In this document: positions 1 to 10,386 of the stretch, one piece after another
Position numbering within the stretch: position 1 is the stretch's first letter
How the letters are laid out: each line of letters begins with the position of its first letter
Assembly: GCF_020172685.1 (NCBI RefSeq)
Contig: NZ_CP083986.1
Span: forward strand, 4,655,773 to 4,719,772
Reading direction: 5' to 3'
Length of the DNA stretch: 64,000 nucleotides
Origin: [Mycobacterium] nativiensis
GTDB taxonomy: Bacteria > Actinomycetota > Actinomycetes > Mycobacteriales > Mycobacteriaceae
Program-made: the position numbers and the translations under genes
The notes under the pieces: generated by a model
The model's input: only the letters and a program-made list of their open reading frames with translations
The model's database searches: none
Told to the model about the DNA's origin: nothing

Positions 1-1084
1 GGTCGGCGATGTCGGTGTCCGCGCCGAGGTCCATCTCCAGCCGGCGTCGCACGCCGGCTCGGGTCAGCGCAGCCACTCGGCGCAGCCAGTGCTCGGCGCC
101 GCCCAGCGCCTGGCCGATGCCGTAGGCCCGCCGCAGGTACAGGTGCGCGTCGTGCTCCCAGGTGATGCCGATGCCGCCGAGCACCTGGATGCAGTCCTTG
201 GCATTGGCTTTCGCGGCGTCGATGCAGATGGCGGCGGCCACCGCGGCCGCGATCGAGAACTGCTGATCATCGGGGTCGGACGCGGCGCCGGCCGCGTCAG
301 CCGCGGCGACCGCAGCCTGATCCGCCCGGCACAGCATTTCGGCACACAGGTGCTTGACGGCCTGGAAGCTGCCGATCGGCTTGCCGAACTGCTCGCGCAC
401 CTTGGCGTACTCGACGGCGGTGTCCAGGGCCCAACGCGCCACGCCGGACGCCTCCGCGGACAGCAGGGTGACGGCCAGGTGCTCCACCCGGCTCCCTGCC
501 TCGAGCAGCGTCGCCGGCGCGGCGGACAGCGTCACCTTGGCCAACGGCCGGGAGAAGTCGGTGGCGGTCAGCGGCTCGACCTGCACCCCATCGGCGCGCG
601 CGTCGACCAGCACCCACTGGGCACCGGCCGGCAGCAGCAACAACCCGTCGGCAGTGGCTCCCAGCACGCGCTCGGCGGTGCCGGAGACCTGCCCGGCAGC
701 GGCGTCGAAGTCGACCGCGGCGGCAGCGGGGTCAATGGCTACGCCCGCGGAACGCTCACCGTTCGCCAGCGCCTCGGCCAGCTGCGGCTCGGTGACAACG
801 ACGGCCGCCAGCGCAGTGCTCGCGACCGGACCGGGAACCAGCGCCTTGGCGGCCTCGTCGACCATCGCGCACAGGTCTTCGATCCGGCCGCCGGCTCCGC
901 CGTGCTCCTCGGCCACCGCCACTCCGAACAGGCCCAGCTCGGCCAGGCGGGCGAAAACCGGTTGCCAGGCATCGGGTTCGCCCAGCTCCACGGCCCGGAT
1001 CGCCTCCGCGGTACCCGCTGCGGCGGCCCAGTCGCGGACCAGCTCACGAGCGGCGAGCTGTTCATCGGTGATGGTCACGGACAC
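1..1084 (-). CDS. fadE34: Acyl-CoA dehydrogenase FadE34, N-terminal part (cut by window edge)
   Basis: The visible 361 residues start with MSVTITDEQLAARELV and carry an acyl-CoA dehydrogenase N-domain (near residue 55 VAVAEEHGGAGG, a middle beta domain, then KVREQFGKPIGSFQAVKH and QVLGGIGITWEHDAHLYLRR). The M. tuberculosis protein is about 700 residues and two-domain, so roughly the second half lies outside. The GTG start at 1084 is preceded by GAGGAG; an upstream ATG at 1104 is out of frame. In the family it dehydrogenates steroid side-chain CoA thioesters, with FAD, during cholesterol breakdown. Identity rests on the sequence and on the divergent kstR neighbour with its operator. The exact substrate is inferred. 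Confidence 0.85.
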   Translation of the reverse strand, partial: MSVTITDEQLAARELVRDWAAAAGTAEAIRAVELGEPDAWQPVFARLAELGLFGVAVAEEHGGAGGRIEDLCAMVDEAAKALVPGPVASTALAAVVVTEPQLAEALANGERSAGVAIDPAAAAVDFDAAAGQVSGTAERVLGATADGLLLLPAGAQWVLVDARADGVQVEPLTATDFSRPLAKVTLSAAPATLLEAGSRVEHLAVTLLSAEASGVARWALDTAVEYAKVREQFGKPIGSFQAVKHLCAEMLCRADQAAVAAADAAGAASDPDDQQFSIAAAVAAAICIDAAKANAKDCIQVLGGIGITWEHDAHLYLRRAYGIGQALGGAEHWLRRVAALTRAGVRRRLEMDLGADTDIAD

Positions 1085-1147
1085 GCTGGACTCCTCGATG
1101 TCATAACGAACTTGATGTCGGCGAGTGAGGAAGACCACCCCGCTCAC

Positions 1148-1161
1148 TAGAACGTGTTCTA
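1148..1161. promoter_or_regulatory. KstR operator
   Basis: TAGAACGTGTTCTA is a perfect 14-bp palindrome and matches the published mycobacterial KstR motif TNNAACNNGTTNNA at every fixed base. It lies in the 216-bp divergent region, 64 bp upstream of the fadE34 start and 140 bp upstream of the kstR start. It therefore probably controls fadE34 and autoregulates kstR. Confidence 0.9.
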
Positions 1162-1300
1162 ATAGTGCCAGCGTCTGACCGTCAAGTCGAACCGTTGTGG
1201 CAGGACACGTAGCGTCCCGCCGGTGTTGGAGGTGGGAGATTCACCCGGGCGATGCGTATCGTTACTGGCGAGTAGGTCAACTGAAGGAGCCGCCCACCAC

Positions 1301-1972
1301 ATGTCGTCATCAGCCGACAGCAATCCGGGCCGCAGATCGGGCACCCAACCGCGTGAGGTCATCAACGTGGCTGTGCTGACCGAATCGGACCTCGGTTCCG
1401 AGGCGCAGCGGGAACGCCGCAAGCGCATCCTGGACGCGACCCTGGCGATCGCCTCCAAGGGTGGGTACGACGCTGTGCAGATGCGCGCGGTGGCCGACCG
1501 AGCTGACGTCGCCGTCGGCACGCTGTACCGGTACTTCCCGTCGAAGGTCCACCTGCTGGTCTCGGCGATGGGCCGGGAGATCGAGCGCATCGAGACCAAG
1601 ACCGATCCGGCGGTATTCGCCGAAACCACCCGGCACCAGCGGCTCAACCTCGTGGTCAACAAGCTCAACCGCGCCATGCAGCGCAACCCGCTGCTCACCG
1701 AAGCCATGACCCGGGCCTACGTCTTCGCCGACGCGTCGGCGGCCGGCGAGGTCGACCACGTCCAGAAGCTGATCGACTCGATGTTCGCCGGGGCGATGAG
1801 CGACGGCGAACCGACCGAGGAGCAGTACCACATCTCCCGGGTGATCTCCGACGTGTGGCTGTCCAACCTGCTCGCCTGGCTGACCCGGCGAGCATCGGCC
1901 ACCGACTTCAGCACGCGGCTGGATCTGGCGGTCCGGCTGCTGATCGGCGACGACGACCGTCCCACGATCTGA
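1301..1972 (+). CDS. kstR: TetR-family repressor of cholesterol catabolism KstR
   Basis: A 223-residue TetR regulator. The N-terminal helix-turn-helix lies at about residues 40-90 (RKRILDATLAIASKGGYDAV, then VAVGTLYRYFPSKVHLLVSA). The C-terminal ligand domain keeps the KstR-typical segments NRAMQRNPLLTEAMTRAYVF and DVWLSNLLAWLTRRASAT. KstR represses the lipid and cholesterol regulon and is released by cholesterol-derived CoA thioesters. I chose ATG 1301, preceded by AAGGAG at 1284-1289; the reading frame is open further upstream and an internal GTG could also serve. Divergent from fadE34 across a perfect operator, as in M. tuberculosis. Confidence 0.93.
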   Translation: MSSSADSNPGRRSGTQPREVINVAVLTESDLGSEAQRERRKRILDATLAIASKGGYDAVQMRAVADRADVAVGTLYRYFPSKVHLLVSAMGREIERIETKTDPAVFAETTRHQRLNLVVNKLNRAMQRNPLLTEAMTRAYVFADASAAGEVDHVQKLIDSMFAGAMSDGEPTEEQYHISRVISDVWLSNLLAWLTRRASATDFSTRLDLAVRLLIGDDDRPTI

Positions 1973-1984
1973 CCGGGTTCGCCG

Positions 1985-2905
1985 ATGCGCCTCAAACCCG
2001 GTCGTCCCGACCTCGCCGGATATGCGCACCGCTTCACCGTGCCGGCCGCGTCACCGGACGCACCACTGTCGCTGACCTGGTTGGGCGTATCGACCCTGCT
2101 GATCGATGACGGCTCGTCGGCGCTGCTCACCGACGGCTACTTCTCCCGGCCCGGCCTGACGCGCGTGCAGTTCGGCAAGGTGGCCCCTTCCCCCGCCCGG
2201 GTCGACGGCTGCCTGGCCCGCGCCGGGGTGCGCGATCTGGCGGCTGTGATCGCGGTACACACCCACATCGACCACGTACTGGATTCGGCGTTGGTCGCCG
2301 ACCGTACCGGCGCGGTGTTGGTCGGTGGTGAGTCGGCCGCCAACGTGGGCCGCGGCCACGGCCTGGCCGAAGATCGTCTCGTGGTCGCGGTACCCGATCA
2401 GCCGATCACGTTGGGCGCCTATGACATCACCCTGATCGAGTCGCGGCACTGCCCGCCGGACCGGTTTCCCGGTTCGATCACCGCCCCCGTCATTCCACCG
2501 GTACGCGTGACGGCCTACCGGTGTGGCGAGTCGTGGTCGGTCGTGGTGGTGCATCGTCCGTCGGGCCGGCGCCTGTTGATCGTCGGCAGCGCCGGATTCG
2601 TCCCTGGCGCCCTGGCCGCACAGCGCGCCGACGTCGTGTATCTGGGTGTGGGCCAACTCGGTTTGCAGTCGCGGCGCTACCTGGCCGACTACTGGTCGGA
2701 GACGGTGCGCGCGGTCGGCGCCAAAACGGTGGTGTTGACCCATTGGGACGATTTCTTCCGGCCGCTGTCGAAACCGTTGCGCGCCTTGCCGTATGCCGGC
2801 GACGATCTGGACGTCTCGATGCGTGTTCTGGACGAGTTGGCCGAGGCTGACGGCGTCGCGCTCCACCTGCCCACGGTGTGGCGCCGTGAGGATCCGTGGA
2901 TCTGA
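1985..2905 (+). CDS. MBL-fold metal-dependent hydrolase
   Basis: A 306-residue protein. HTHIDH near residues 92-97 is the HxHxDH zinc-binding signature of metallo-beta-lactamase-fold hydrolases. Further candidate ligands are the His in SRHCPPDRF and the His in VVLTHWDDFFRPL. The substrate is unknown. It starts 12 bp after kstR and its end overlaps the next gene by 10 bp, so it is probably co-transcribed with the ArsB-like permease. M. tuberculosis has an MBL gene in the same position (Rv3577). No signal peptide is evident. Confidence 0.8.
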   Translation: MRLKPGRPDLAGYAHRFTVPAASPDAPLSLTWLGVSTLLIDDGSSALLTDGYFSRPGLTRVQFGKVAPSPARVDGCLARAGVRDLAAVIAVHTHIDHVLDSALVADRTGAVLVGGESAANVGRGHGLAEDRLVVAVPDQPITLGAYDITLIESRHCPPDRFPGSITAPVIPPVRVTAYRCGESWSVVVVHRPSGRRLLIVGSAGFVPGALAAQRADVVYLGVGQLGLQSRRYLADYWSETVRAVGAKTVVLTHWDDFFRPLSKPLRALPYAGDDLDVSMRVLDELAEADGVALHLPTVWRREDPWI

Positions 2906-4146
2906 AGCCCGCTCTTGCGCTGCTGCTGCTCGCTGTGGTGCTGGGGTTCGCGGTGGCCCGTCCGCGGGGCTGGCCGGAGGTTTTCGCCGCGGTGCCGGCC
3001 GCCGGGATCCTGGTTGCGACCGGGGCGATCTCCATGCACGACGCGGCCGCCGAAGCCGCCGGCCTGCTGCGGGTGGTGGCCTTCCTGGGCGCGGTGCTGG
3101 TGCTGGCGCAACTCTGCGATGACGAGGGCCTGTTCGAGGCCGCGGGTGCGGCGATGGCCCGGGGCGACATCGGCCCGCCGCAACATCTGCTGCGCCGCGT
3201 CTTCGTGATCGCCGCCGCCCTGACCGCGGTGTTGAGTCTGGACGCGACGGTGCTGTTGCTGACCCCGGTGGTGCTGATGATGGCCCGCCGACGCCGGGCG
3301 CCGATCCGGCCACACGCCTACGCGACCGCGCACCTGGCCAACACCGCGTCCCTGCTGCTTCCGGTGTCCAACCTGACCAATCTGCTGGCGTTCCACCAGG
3401 CCGGCCTGTCCTTCGTGAAGTTCACCGCGCTGATGACAGCCCCGTGGCTCGCCGCCACCGCGGTCGTGTACCTGATCTTCCGGTGGTTCTTCCGCGCCGA
3501 TCTGCGAGCGACACCGGTACACCTGCACGCCGGCCCACCACCGCCGGTCCCGGTGTTCGTGCTGGTGGTGCTGGGCCTGACGCTGCTCGGCTTCGTGATC
3601 GCCGAGACGATCGGCATCGCTCCGGCCTGGGCGGCGTTCGCCGGTGCCGCCGTTCTGGCGGCCCGCGCGTTGGCCCAACGGCGCAGCACCCCGGCTGGGA
3701 TTCTGCGGTCGGCCAACCTGGGGTTTCTGGTGTTCGTGCTGGCCCTGGGCGTGGTGGTGCGCGCCGTCGTCGACAACGGACTGGGCGAGCGAATGAGCGC
3801 GGTGCTGCCGGAGGGCTCCGGGCTGCTGGCACTGCTGGGTGTCGCAGCGGTGGCCGCCGTACTGGCCAACGTGGTCAACAACCTGCCGGCAACGCTGGTG
3901 CTGGCGCCGCTGGTGGCTCCCAGCGGGCCGGTCGCGGTACTTGCGGTGTTGATCGGCGTCAACATCGGACCCAACCTGACCTATGCCGGTTCGCTGTCGA
4001 ATCTGCTGTGGCGCAGGGTGTTACGCCGATACCGTGTGCCCGCCGGCGTCGGCGAGTACACCCGGCTGGGTTTGTGCACGGTTCCGGCGACTCTGGCGGT
4101 GGCCGTGCTCGCACTGTGGGCCGGTGCGCGAATGCTGGGCGTCTAG
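2896..4146 (+). CDS. arsB2: ArsB/SLC13-type anion permease
   Basis: A 416-residue, very hydrophobic protein with about ten to eleven membrane segments in two halves, linked around residues 200-215. The pattern fits the ArsB/NhaD ion-transporter superfamily (NVVNNLPATLVLAPLV and GVNIGPNLTYAGSLSNLLWRR near the C-terminus). The GTG start lies inside the end of the MBL gene, which indicates translational coupling. It corresponds in position to Rv3578 (arsB2). Arsenite export is only a family guess: no arsR or arsC lies nearby. Confidence 0.75.
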   Translation: MDLKPALALLLLAVVLGFAVARPRGWPEVFAAVPAAGILVATGAISMHDAAAEAAGLLRVVAFLGAVLVLAQLCDDEGLFEAAGAAMARGDIGPPQHLLRRVFVIAAALTAVLSLDATVLLLTPVVLMMARRRRAPIRPHAYATAHLANTASLLLPVSNLTNLLAFHQAGLSFVKFTALMTAPWLAATAVVYLIFRWFFRADLRATPVHLHAGPPPPVPVFVLVVLGLTLLGFVIAETIGIAPAWAAFAGAAVLAARALAQRRSTPAGILRSANLGFLVFVLALGVVVRAVVDNGLGERMSAVLPEGSGLLALLGVAAVAAVLANVVNNLPATLVLAPLVAPSGPVAVLAVLIGVNIGPNLTYAGSLSNLLWRRVLRRYRVPAGVGEYTRLGLCTVPATLAVAVLALWAGARMLGV

Positions 4147-4150
4147 GGCG

Positions 4151-5059
4151 TCAGCCTGGTGGGCGGCGAACCGCCTGCGGCAGCGGCATTCCCAGCTCGG
4201 CCAGCACGGCGCGCAGCCTGGTCGGATAGTCGGTGATGAGACCGTCGACGCCCGCCGCGATCTGCTCGCGCATGGCGCCGGCGTCGTTGACCGTCCACGG
4301 GATCACGGTGAGCCCCGCCGCGTGCGCGCGGCCGACGAACGCCCGGTCCACCACCGTGTACTGCGGGGACACGATGTCGGCGCCCGCGGAGATCGCCCCG
4401 GCGATCGGATCAGCACCCTGCTCCCACAGTGCGACAAGGGGAATCGTGGGTTCGGCGGCGCGCACGATCGGCAGGGTTCGCCAGTCAAAGCTCTGGATCT
4501 CAACGGAGTCGAGCCGGCCCGCCGCACGCACAGCAGCCAGCACTACATCGACCAGCAGTTGCGGACTCTCGGCATCGACCTTGGTCTCGATATTGAACCG
4601 CACGTCGGCGCGATAGTCCTCAACGAGCGCGAAGACCTCCGGGAGTGTCGCGATCACGTTGCCCCGCACGACTTCCGCATTCGGAAACTGCGGCAACAGC
4701 TTGCCGCAGTCCAAGGTGCGGACCTGGGCCAGGGTGAGGTCACCCACCCGCTTACCCACATAGGGGTATTGCGGGTCGTCGGCGAAGGCGGGACCGGTGT
4801 CGGCGCACTTCTCCGGCTCGATCACCGGGTCATGCCAGACCAGCGGCTGGGCGTCGCGGGTCAGGACGATGTCCAATTCCAGTGTGCTCACACCCAGTTC
4901 AAGGGACTTGGCGAATGCGCGCAGCGAACTCTCGGTGGTTTCTCCGCGGCCGCCGCGATGCGACTGCAGATCGAATCCCGCCGGCAAGGCCTGCACGGAC
5001 GTCATCGGGACCACCATCGCAACCGCCAGCGCCAGGGCAACGGCGGCGCTGCGAATCAC
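4151..5059 (-). CDS. Glycerophosphodiester phosphodiesterase family protein, exported
   Basis: A 302-residue protein with an N-terminal signal peptide ([19 protein letters not shown], likely cleaved after VQA). A GDPD domain follows: [13 protein letters not shown] holds the catalytic [22 protein letters not shown] holds the ExD pair and second His, and FNIETKVDA supplies a further acidic ligand. It should hydrolyse glycerophosphodiesters outside the cytoplasm. The GTG start overlaps the rlmB stop as GTGA, so it is the last gene of a cysS-rlmB-GDPD operon. I do not recall a GDPD gene at this place in M. tuberculosis. Confidence 0.85.
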   Translation of the reverse strand: MIRSAAVALALAVAMVVPMTSVQALPAGFDLQSHRGGRGETTESSLRAFAKSLELGVSTLELDIVLTRDAQPLVWHDPVIEPEKCADTGPAFADDPQYPYVGKRVGDLTLAQVRTLDCGKLLPQFPNAEVVRGNVIATLPEVFALVEDYRADVRFNIETKVDAESPQLLVDVVLAAVRAAGRLDSVEIQSFDWRTLPIVRAAEPTIPLVALWEQGADPIAGAISAGADIVSPQYTVVDRAFVGRAHAAGLTVIPWTVNDAGAMREQIAAGVDGLITDYPTRLRAVLAELGMPLPQAVRRPPG

Positions 5060-5997
5060 CGTCGCTGACGCGCGATCTCGGCCAGCACTACCCCGGCGGC
5101 CACCGACGCGTTGAGCGACTCGGTGGGCCCGGACATCGGAATCGAGACGATCGCATCGCAGTTCTGCCGGACCAGCCGGGACAGCCCCTTGCCCTCGGAA
5201 CCGACGACCAGCACCATCGGGCTGGCGCCGTCCAACTCATCGACCACGGTGTCGCCGCCGGCGTCCAGGCCGACGATCTGCAGGCCGCGATCTGCCCACG
5301 CCTTCAGGGTTTGGTTCAGGTTTGACGCGCGCGCGATCGGAACCCGCGCTGCCGCACCGGCACTGGTACGCCAGGCCACCGCGGTCACCGATGCCGACCG
5401 ACGCTGCGGGATGACCACGCCGTGCCCGCCGAACGCCGCCACCGACCGCACGATGGCGCCGAGGTTGCGAGGATCAGAGATGTTGTCCAGTGCGACCAGC
5501 AGCGGCGGCGCGACATCGCGCCGCGCGGCGGCCAGGAGGTCGTCGGGATGCGCGTACTGATACGGCGGGACCTGAAGCGCGATGCCCTGGTGCAGCCCGT
5601 TGGTGGTCATCTTGTCCAGATCCGACCGCGGGACTTCCAAGATCGGCAAGCCGGAATCGGCGGCGCGGGTTACCGATTCGGTCAGCCGTTCGTCGGCTTC
5701 GGCACCGAGTGCGACGTAGAGCGCGGTGGCCGGAATCCCGGCCCGCAGGCATTCCAGCACCGGGTTGCGGCCCAGGACGGTTTCACTCTCGTCGGCGCGT
5801 TTGGAGGTCCGATACGCCCGCTGCTTGGCGGCACGCTTAGCGGCCTTGGCCGCCGGGTGGTATTCCCGCTGGTGCGCCGGCGGGGTGGCGCCGCGCCCCT
5901 CAAGCCCACGGCGGCGCTGACCACCGGAACCTACGGTTGGGCCCTTCTTGGTGCCGGGTTTGCGCACCGCACCCTTGCGCTTGGAGTTGCCGGCCAT
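5056..5997 (-). CDS. rlmB: 23S rRNA (guanosine-2'-O-)-methyltransferase, TrmH/SpoU family
   Basis: A 313-residue protein. A basic tail of about 75 residues ([20 protein letters not shown]) precedes a SpoU substrate-binding domain ([20 protein letters not shown]) and a SPOUT knot methyltransferase domain. The SAM motifs are [34 protein letters not shown] and [20 protein letters not shown]. It 2'-O-methylates rRNA; RlmB target specificity is inferred from the family. The ATG start abuts the cysS stop with no gap and the end overlaps the GDPD gene by 4 bp, giving a tight operon equivalent to Rv3580c-Rv3579c. Confidence 0.9.
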   Translation of the reverse strand: MAGNSKRKGAVRKPGTKKGPTVGSGGQRRRGLEGRGATPPAHQREYHPAAKAAKRAAKQRAYRTSKRADESETVLGRNPVLECLRAGIPATALYVALGAEADERLTESVTRAADSGLPILEVPRSDLDKMTTNGLHQGIALQVPPYQYAHPDDLLAAARRDVAPPLLVALDNISDPRNLGAIVRSVAAFGGHGVVIPQRRSASVTAVAWRTSAGAAARVPIARASNLNQTLKAWADRGLQIVGLDAGGDTVVDELDGASPMVLVVGSEGKGLSRLVRQNCDAIVSIPMSGPTESLNASVAAGVVLAEIARQRR

Positions 5998-7407
5998 CTA
6001 TGCGGTTCCCTCCACCAGCAGCGACCACTGCGGACCATCCCCGGTATCGGTGACGTCGATACCGGCATCCTTGAGCCGGCCCCGGATCTCGTCGGCCAGC
6101 GCCCAGTCCTGTTCGGCACGAGCGGTCGCCCGACGCTCAAGTTCGGCGCGCACCAACACGTCGACCGCCGCCAGCGCCGCCGACGTCTCGTCGCGCGACT
6201 CCCAGCGCTCGTCGAGCGGGTCGCAGCCCAGCACGTTCATCATCGCCCGGATGGCGCCGGCCGCGGCCAGCGCACCCTCGTGGTCGCCGGAGTCCAGCGC
6301 CCGGTTGCCCTCCGCGCGGGTCCGGTGCACCTCGGCCAGGGCGATCGGCACCGAGAGGTCGTCGTCGAGGGCAGCGGCGAAGCGGTCCGTCCAGGTGCTG
6401 GGCACCACCGCGCCCACCCGACTGCGCACGCGGTGCAGGAAGTCCTCGATACCGACGTAGGCGTTGACGGCGTCGTGCAGGGCCGTCTCGGAGAACTCCA
6501 GCATCGACCGGTAGTGCGCACTGCCCAGGTAGTACCGCAGTTCGGCGGGCCGCACCCGCTCCAGCACCGCCGACATCGACAGCACGTTGCCCAGCGACTT
6601 GCTCATCTTCTCGCCGCCGAGGGTGACCCAGCCGTTGTGCAGCCAATAGTTCGCGAATCCGTCTCCGGCGGCACGGCTCTGAGCGATCTCGTTCTCGTGG
6701 TGCGGGAAGACCAGGTCCATCCCGCCGCAGTGGATGTCGAATTCGGTGCCGAGGTAGGACCGGGCCATCGCCGAACACTCCAGATGCCAGCCCGGCCGGC
6801 CCGGGCCCCAGGGCGTCGGCCAGCTGGGCTCCCCGGGCTTGGCGCCCTTCCACAGCGTGAAGTCGCGCGGATCGCGTTTGCCGGTGGCGACACCCTCGCC
6901 CTGATGCACGTCGTCGATCCGGTGACCGGACAGCTGGCCGTACTCGGGGTAGCTGAGCACGTCGAAGTACACGTCGCCGCCTCCGGCGTAGGCGTGACCC
7001 CGCTCGATCAGCCGCTCGATCAGCTCGACCATCTGGGTGATGTGCCCGGTGGCGCGGGGCTCGGCCGACGGGGGCAGCACGCCCAGCGCCTCGTAGGCGG
7101 CGGTGAACTCTCGTTCGTAGGTGGCGGCCCACTCCCACCAGGGCCGGCCCGCCGCGGCAGCCTTGGTCAGGATCTTGTCGTCGATGTCGGTCACGTTGCG
7201 GACGAAGGCGACGTCGTACCCGCGGGCGGTCAGCCAGCGGCGCAACACGTCGAACGCAACACCGCTGCGAACGTGACCGATGTGGGGGGCCGCCTGGACG
7301 GTGGCACCGCATAGATAAATGGACACGTGGCCGGGCCGCAGCGGAACGAAGTCACGAACGGCGCCGGTTGCCGTGTCGTGCAGCCTCAGGCTGGGGCGAT
7401 CGGTCAC
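5998..7407 (-). CDS. cysS: Cysteinyl-tRNA synthetase
   Basis: A 469-residue class I synthetase. [19 protein letters not shown] carries the first zinc Cys and the HIGH motif. [12 protein letters not shown] and [19 protein letters not shown] supply further zinc ligands, and [10 protein letters not shown] is the KMSKS loop. The DALR anticodon-binding region is at the C-terminus. It charges tRNA-Cys. The start is GTG. First gene of the cysS-rlmB-GDPD operon, divergent from the secreted-protein gene that follows. Confidence 0.96.
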   Translation of the reverse strand: MTDRPSLRLHDTATGAVRDFVPLRPGHVSIYLCGATVQAAPHIGHVRSGVAFDVLRRWLTARGYDVAFVRNVTDIDDKILTKAAAAGRPWWEWAATYEREFTAAYEALGVLPPSAEPRATGHITQMVELIERLIERGHAYAGGGDVYFDVLSYPEYGQLSGHRIDDVHQGEGVATGKRDPRDFTLWKGAKPGEPSWPTPWGPGRPGWHLECSAMARSYLGTEFDIHCGGMDLVFPHHENEIAQSRAAGDGFANYWLHNGWVTLGGEKMSKSLGNVLSMSAVLERVRPAELRYYLGSAHYRSMLEFSETALHDAVNAYVGIEDFLHRVRSRVGAVVPSTWTDRFAAALDDDLSVPIALAEVHRTRAEGNRALDSGDHEGALAAAGAIRAMMNVLGCDPLDERWESRDETSAALAAVDVLVRAELERRATARAEQDWALADEIRGRLKDAGIDVTDTGDGPQWSLLVEGTA

Positions 7408-7556
7408 GACGGGCCAGCTTACCGGGCGAACGACGGGCCTCCGTCGTCACTGCACTTCGAGAACGCTCGTACCCCGCTCTATCAGGCGATTGCCAGGTGA
7501 GGGCACCTCTTGCCACATGTGTGGACAGGCGGTCACCGGTGGCATATATTGCGGCT

Positions 7557-8405
7557 GTGACTAATCGTCTGGTGGCTGTCTCTGGCGCCCTTCTGGCTGC
7601 GGCCGCAATCGCATCATCCGGCACCGCGTTCGCCGATGAGCCAAACAACAACAACCAGCCCCAGCCTCAGCCCGCAGAGGTTGTGTCCGCCCCGGCCGAG
7701 CAGCCGGAGGGCGCAGGTATCCCGGTCGAGCATCAGGAGGCGATGCAGGAGGCCCAGGCCGAGCAGCAGCGCCAGCAGGCCGAGCAACAGGCCGACCAGA
7801 TGGGTCAGACCGCCTCTACCGCCGGCGCGAGCGCCAGCACCGCGAGCATGGCTGCGATGGGTCCCCAGATCGGCATGCAGATGGCGATGATGGCCCCGAT
7901 GTTGGCGATGTACGCCCCGATGATGGGTATGCCCCTGCTGACCTCCGGCCTGGGCAGCCTGGGAGCGGCCAACGGTGCCGGTGCCGGCGCGCAAGCCGCC
8001 ACCCAGGCCGCCACAGACGCGGCCGGTTCGGCCGCGGCCACGGACCCCTTCGCTCTGACCACACCGGCCGAGGTTCCGACGTCCCTGGCCTCTGACTTGG
8101 GCCTGGGCCACGACTTCACCCCCGTCCTCGACCCGTCGCTTCTGTCGGATCCCTTCCTCGGGGCCGGAGCTGACACGGCTGGCGGAGTTATCGACGCCGC
8201 TGGCGCTGGAGCTGACGCCGCTGCCACGGGTGCTGCTGCGGGAGCCGACGCTGCCGCTGCGGGAGCTGACGCTGCCACCAACATTGGTCTCGACACTGCC
8301 GGCGCCGTTGGGGACACCGTCGCTCAGGGCGCCGGTGACATCGGCGCAGCCGTTGCCACCGAAGCCACCTGCGGCGTCCTCGGCGCCCTCTTCGGCGTCT
8401 GCTGA
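7557..8405 (+). CDS. Secreted Gln/Met/Ala-rich low-complexity protein of unknown function
   Basis: A 282-residue protein from GTG 7557. A signal peptide (TNRLVAVSGALLAAAAIASS, ending GTAFA) is followed by a Gln/Pro-rich stretch (residues about 25-85), then a hydrophobic Met-rich core (MGPQIGMQMAMMAPMLAMYA). Next comes an Ala/Gly/Asp-rich region with near-repeats of GADAAA. The end is CGVLGALFGVC, with two cysteines that could form a disulfide. Third-position GC and an AT-rich CATATATT just upstream support a real gene. I do not recognise the family. It is not a PE or PPE protein, since neither domain is present. Any cell-surface role is a guess. Confidence 0.7.
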   Translation: MTNRLVAVSGALLAAAAIASSGTAFADEPNNNNQPQPQPAEVVSAPAEQPEGAGIPVEHQEAMQEAQAEQQRQQAEQQADQMGQTASTAGASASTASMAAMGPQIGMQMAMMAPMLAMYAPMMGMPLLTSGLGSLGAANGAGAGAQAATQAATDAAGSAAATDPFALTTPAEVPTSLASDLGLGHDFTPVLDPSLLSDPFLGAGADTAGGVIDAAGAGADAAATGAAAGADAAAAGADAATNIGLDTAGAVGDTVAQGAGDIGAAVATEATCGVLGALFGVC

Positions 8406-8420
8406 TCCGCTCCGCGCGAA

Positions 8421-8897
8421 CTAGCGCGGCACCACCAGCGCGGTAGCCACCGCAGCCAGTCCCTCACCACGGCCGGTCAATCCGAGTCCGTCGGTGGTGG
8501 TCGCCGACACCGAAACCGGCGCCCCCAGCAGGTCGGACAGCAGTTGCTGCGCCTCGGCCCGGCGCGGCCCGATCTTCGGCCGGTTACCGATGACCTGCAC
8601 CGCGGCATTGCCGATCGCGAATCCGTTGTCTGCGAGCAGCCCGTGCACATGTCCGAGCATGACGGCACCGGTCACCTGCGCCCATCGTGGATCGTCGACA
8701 CCGAAGACCGTGCCCAGGTCCCCCAACCCGGCCGCCGAGAGCAGCGCGTCGCACAATGCGTGCGCGGCGACGTCGCCGTCGGAATGCCCGGCGCAGCCGT
8801 CGGCATCGTCGAACAACAGTCCCAGCAGCCAGCAGGGCCGCCCCGGCTCGATCGGATGCACGTCAGTGCCCAGGCCGACCCGCGGCAGCGCTGTCAT
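8421..8897 (-). CDS. ispF: 2-C-methyl-D-erythritol 2,4-cyclodiphosphate synthase
   Basis: 158 residues, the usual length. The N-terminus ([20 protein letters not shown]) holds the metal-binding DxH, and [20 protein letters not shown] is the IspF signature. The C-terminal [15 protein letters not shown] contributes to the substrate pocket. It makes the cyclic diphosphate of the MEP isoprenoid pathway. Its ATG overlaps the ispD stop (ATGA), so the two enzymes are translationally coupled in the order carD-ispD-ispF, as in M. tuberculosis. Confidence 0.96.
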   Translation of the reverse strand: MTALPRVGLGTDVHPIEPGRPCWLLGLLFDDADGCAGHSDGDVAAHALCDALLSAAGLGDLGTVFGVDDPRWAQVTGAVMLGHVHGLLADNGFAIGNAAVQVIGNRPKIGPRRAEAQQLLSDLLGAPVSVSATTTDGLGLTGRGEGLAAVATALVVPR

Positions 8898-9559
8898 CGG
8901 CTCAGCACCGCCTCGGCGAGCACCGCGTCGAGCGCGGTGGTGATTTTGAAGGCCAGCGGGTCGCCCTCGACGACCTGGACCTGGCCTCCGACGTGTTCGA
9001 CCATCGACGCGTCATCGGTGAACTGCATGCCCGCCCCGGCCTGCTGATAGGCCCGCAGCAGCAGTTCGGTGGCAAATCCCTGCGGGGTCTGAACAGCCCG
9101 CAGGCCGGTCCGCTCGGGCGTGCCCAGCACCACCCCGTTGGCGTCGACCGCCTTGATGGTGTCGGACACCGGCAGCGCCGGCACCACCGCGCGGTTTCCG
9201 GCGCGCAGGGCCTCGACCACCCGGACCACCAGGTCCGGCGGGGTCAACGGTCGTGCGGCATCGTGGACCAGAACGAATTCGGGTTCTCCGGCGCTTTCCA
9301 GCGCCAGCCGGACCGATTCGACGCGGTCGGCGCCACCGGCGACGACCGTGGCCGTGTGGCCGAGGATCAGCTTGGCCTCATCGGTGCGATCCGGCGGCAC
9401 CGCGACCACGACTTCATCGACGACTCCGGATTCCCGCAGACCGGCGACAGTGCGCTCGACCAGCGTCATCCCGCCCAGTAGAAAAAAGGCTTTCGGAATT
9501 CCCGCCCCGAGCCGTACCCCCGACCCCGCGGCCGGGACCACCGCTACCGTGTTGGCCAC
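8894..9559 (-). CDS. ispD: 2-C-methyl-D-erythritol 4-phosphate cytidylyltransferase
   Basis: 221 residues. The N-terminal [20 protein letters not shown] is the nucleotide-binding G-x-G-x-R-x4-K motif. [20 protein letters not shown] and the RAVQTPQGF segment are IspD signatures. It forms CDP-methylerythritol in the MEP pathway. The GTG start is 43 bp downstream of the carD stop, and the end overlaps ispF. Confidence 0.96.
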   Translation of the reverse strand: MANTVAVVPAAGSGVRLGAGIPKAFFLLGGMTLVERTVAGLRESGVVDEVVVAVPPDRTDEAKLILGHTATVVAGGADRVESVRLALESAGEPEFVLVHDAARPLTPPDLVVRVVEALRAGNRAVVPALPVSDTIKAVDANGVVLGTPERTGLRAVQTPQGFATELLLRAYQQAGAGMQFTDDASMVEHVGGQVQVVEGDPLAFKITTALDAVLAEAVLSR

Positions 9560-9602
9560 GGATTTCCCGACGGCTCAGGACGACGCGGTAAGGACGCAGC
9601 GG

Positions 9603-10160
<558 letters not shown>

Positions 10161-10386
10161 TCAGGGGCCATCGCAGCCCCAGAGGGGGGTTGACACCCAG
10201 GCGGAAGCGTGCATCCCGGAGCCGGGTTGGACCGGCGTGGCGCCCCTTGAAGTCCGTTGTGGGCCACCGGCAACCCTGAGCTACCGCCATGTCGAAGTTG
10301 CTACTACAGTGCATAGTCACTAGCCGTGACAGCGCTCCCGCACGCTCGCGTGAGTGCCGTCCCGACCGCCGAGCAGGAGACCGCAC

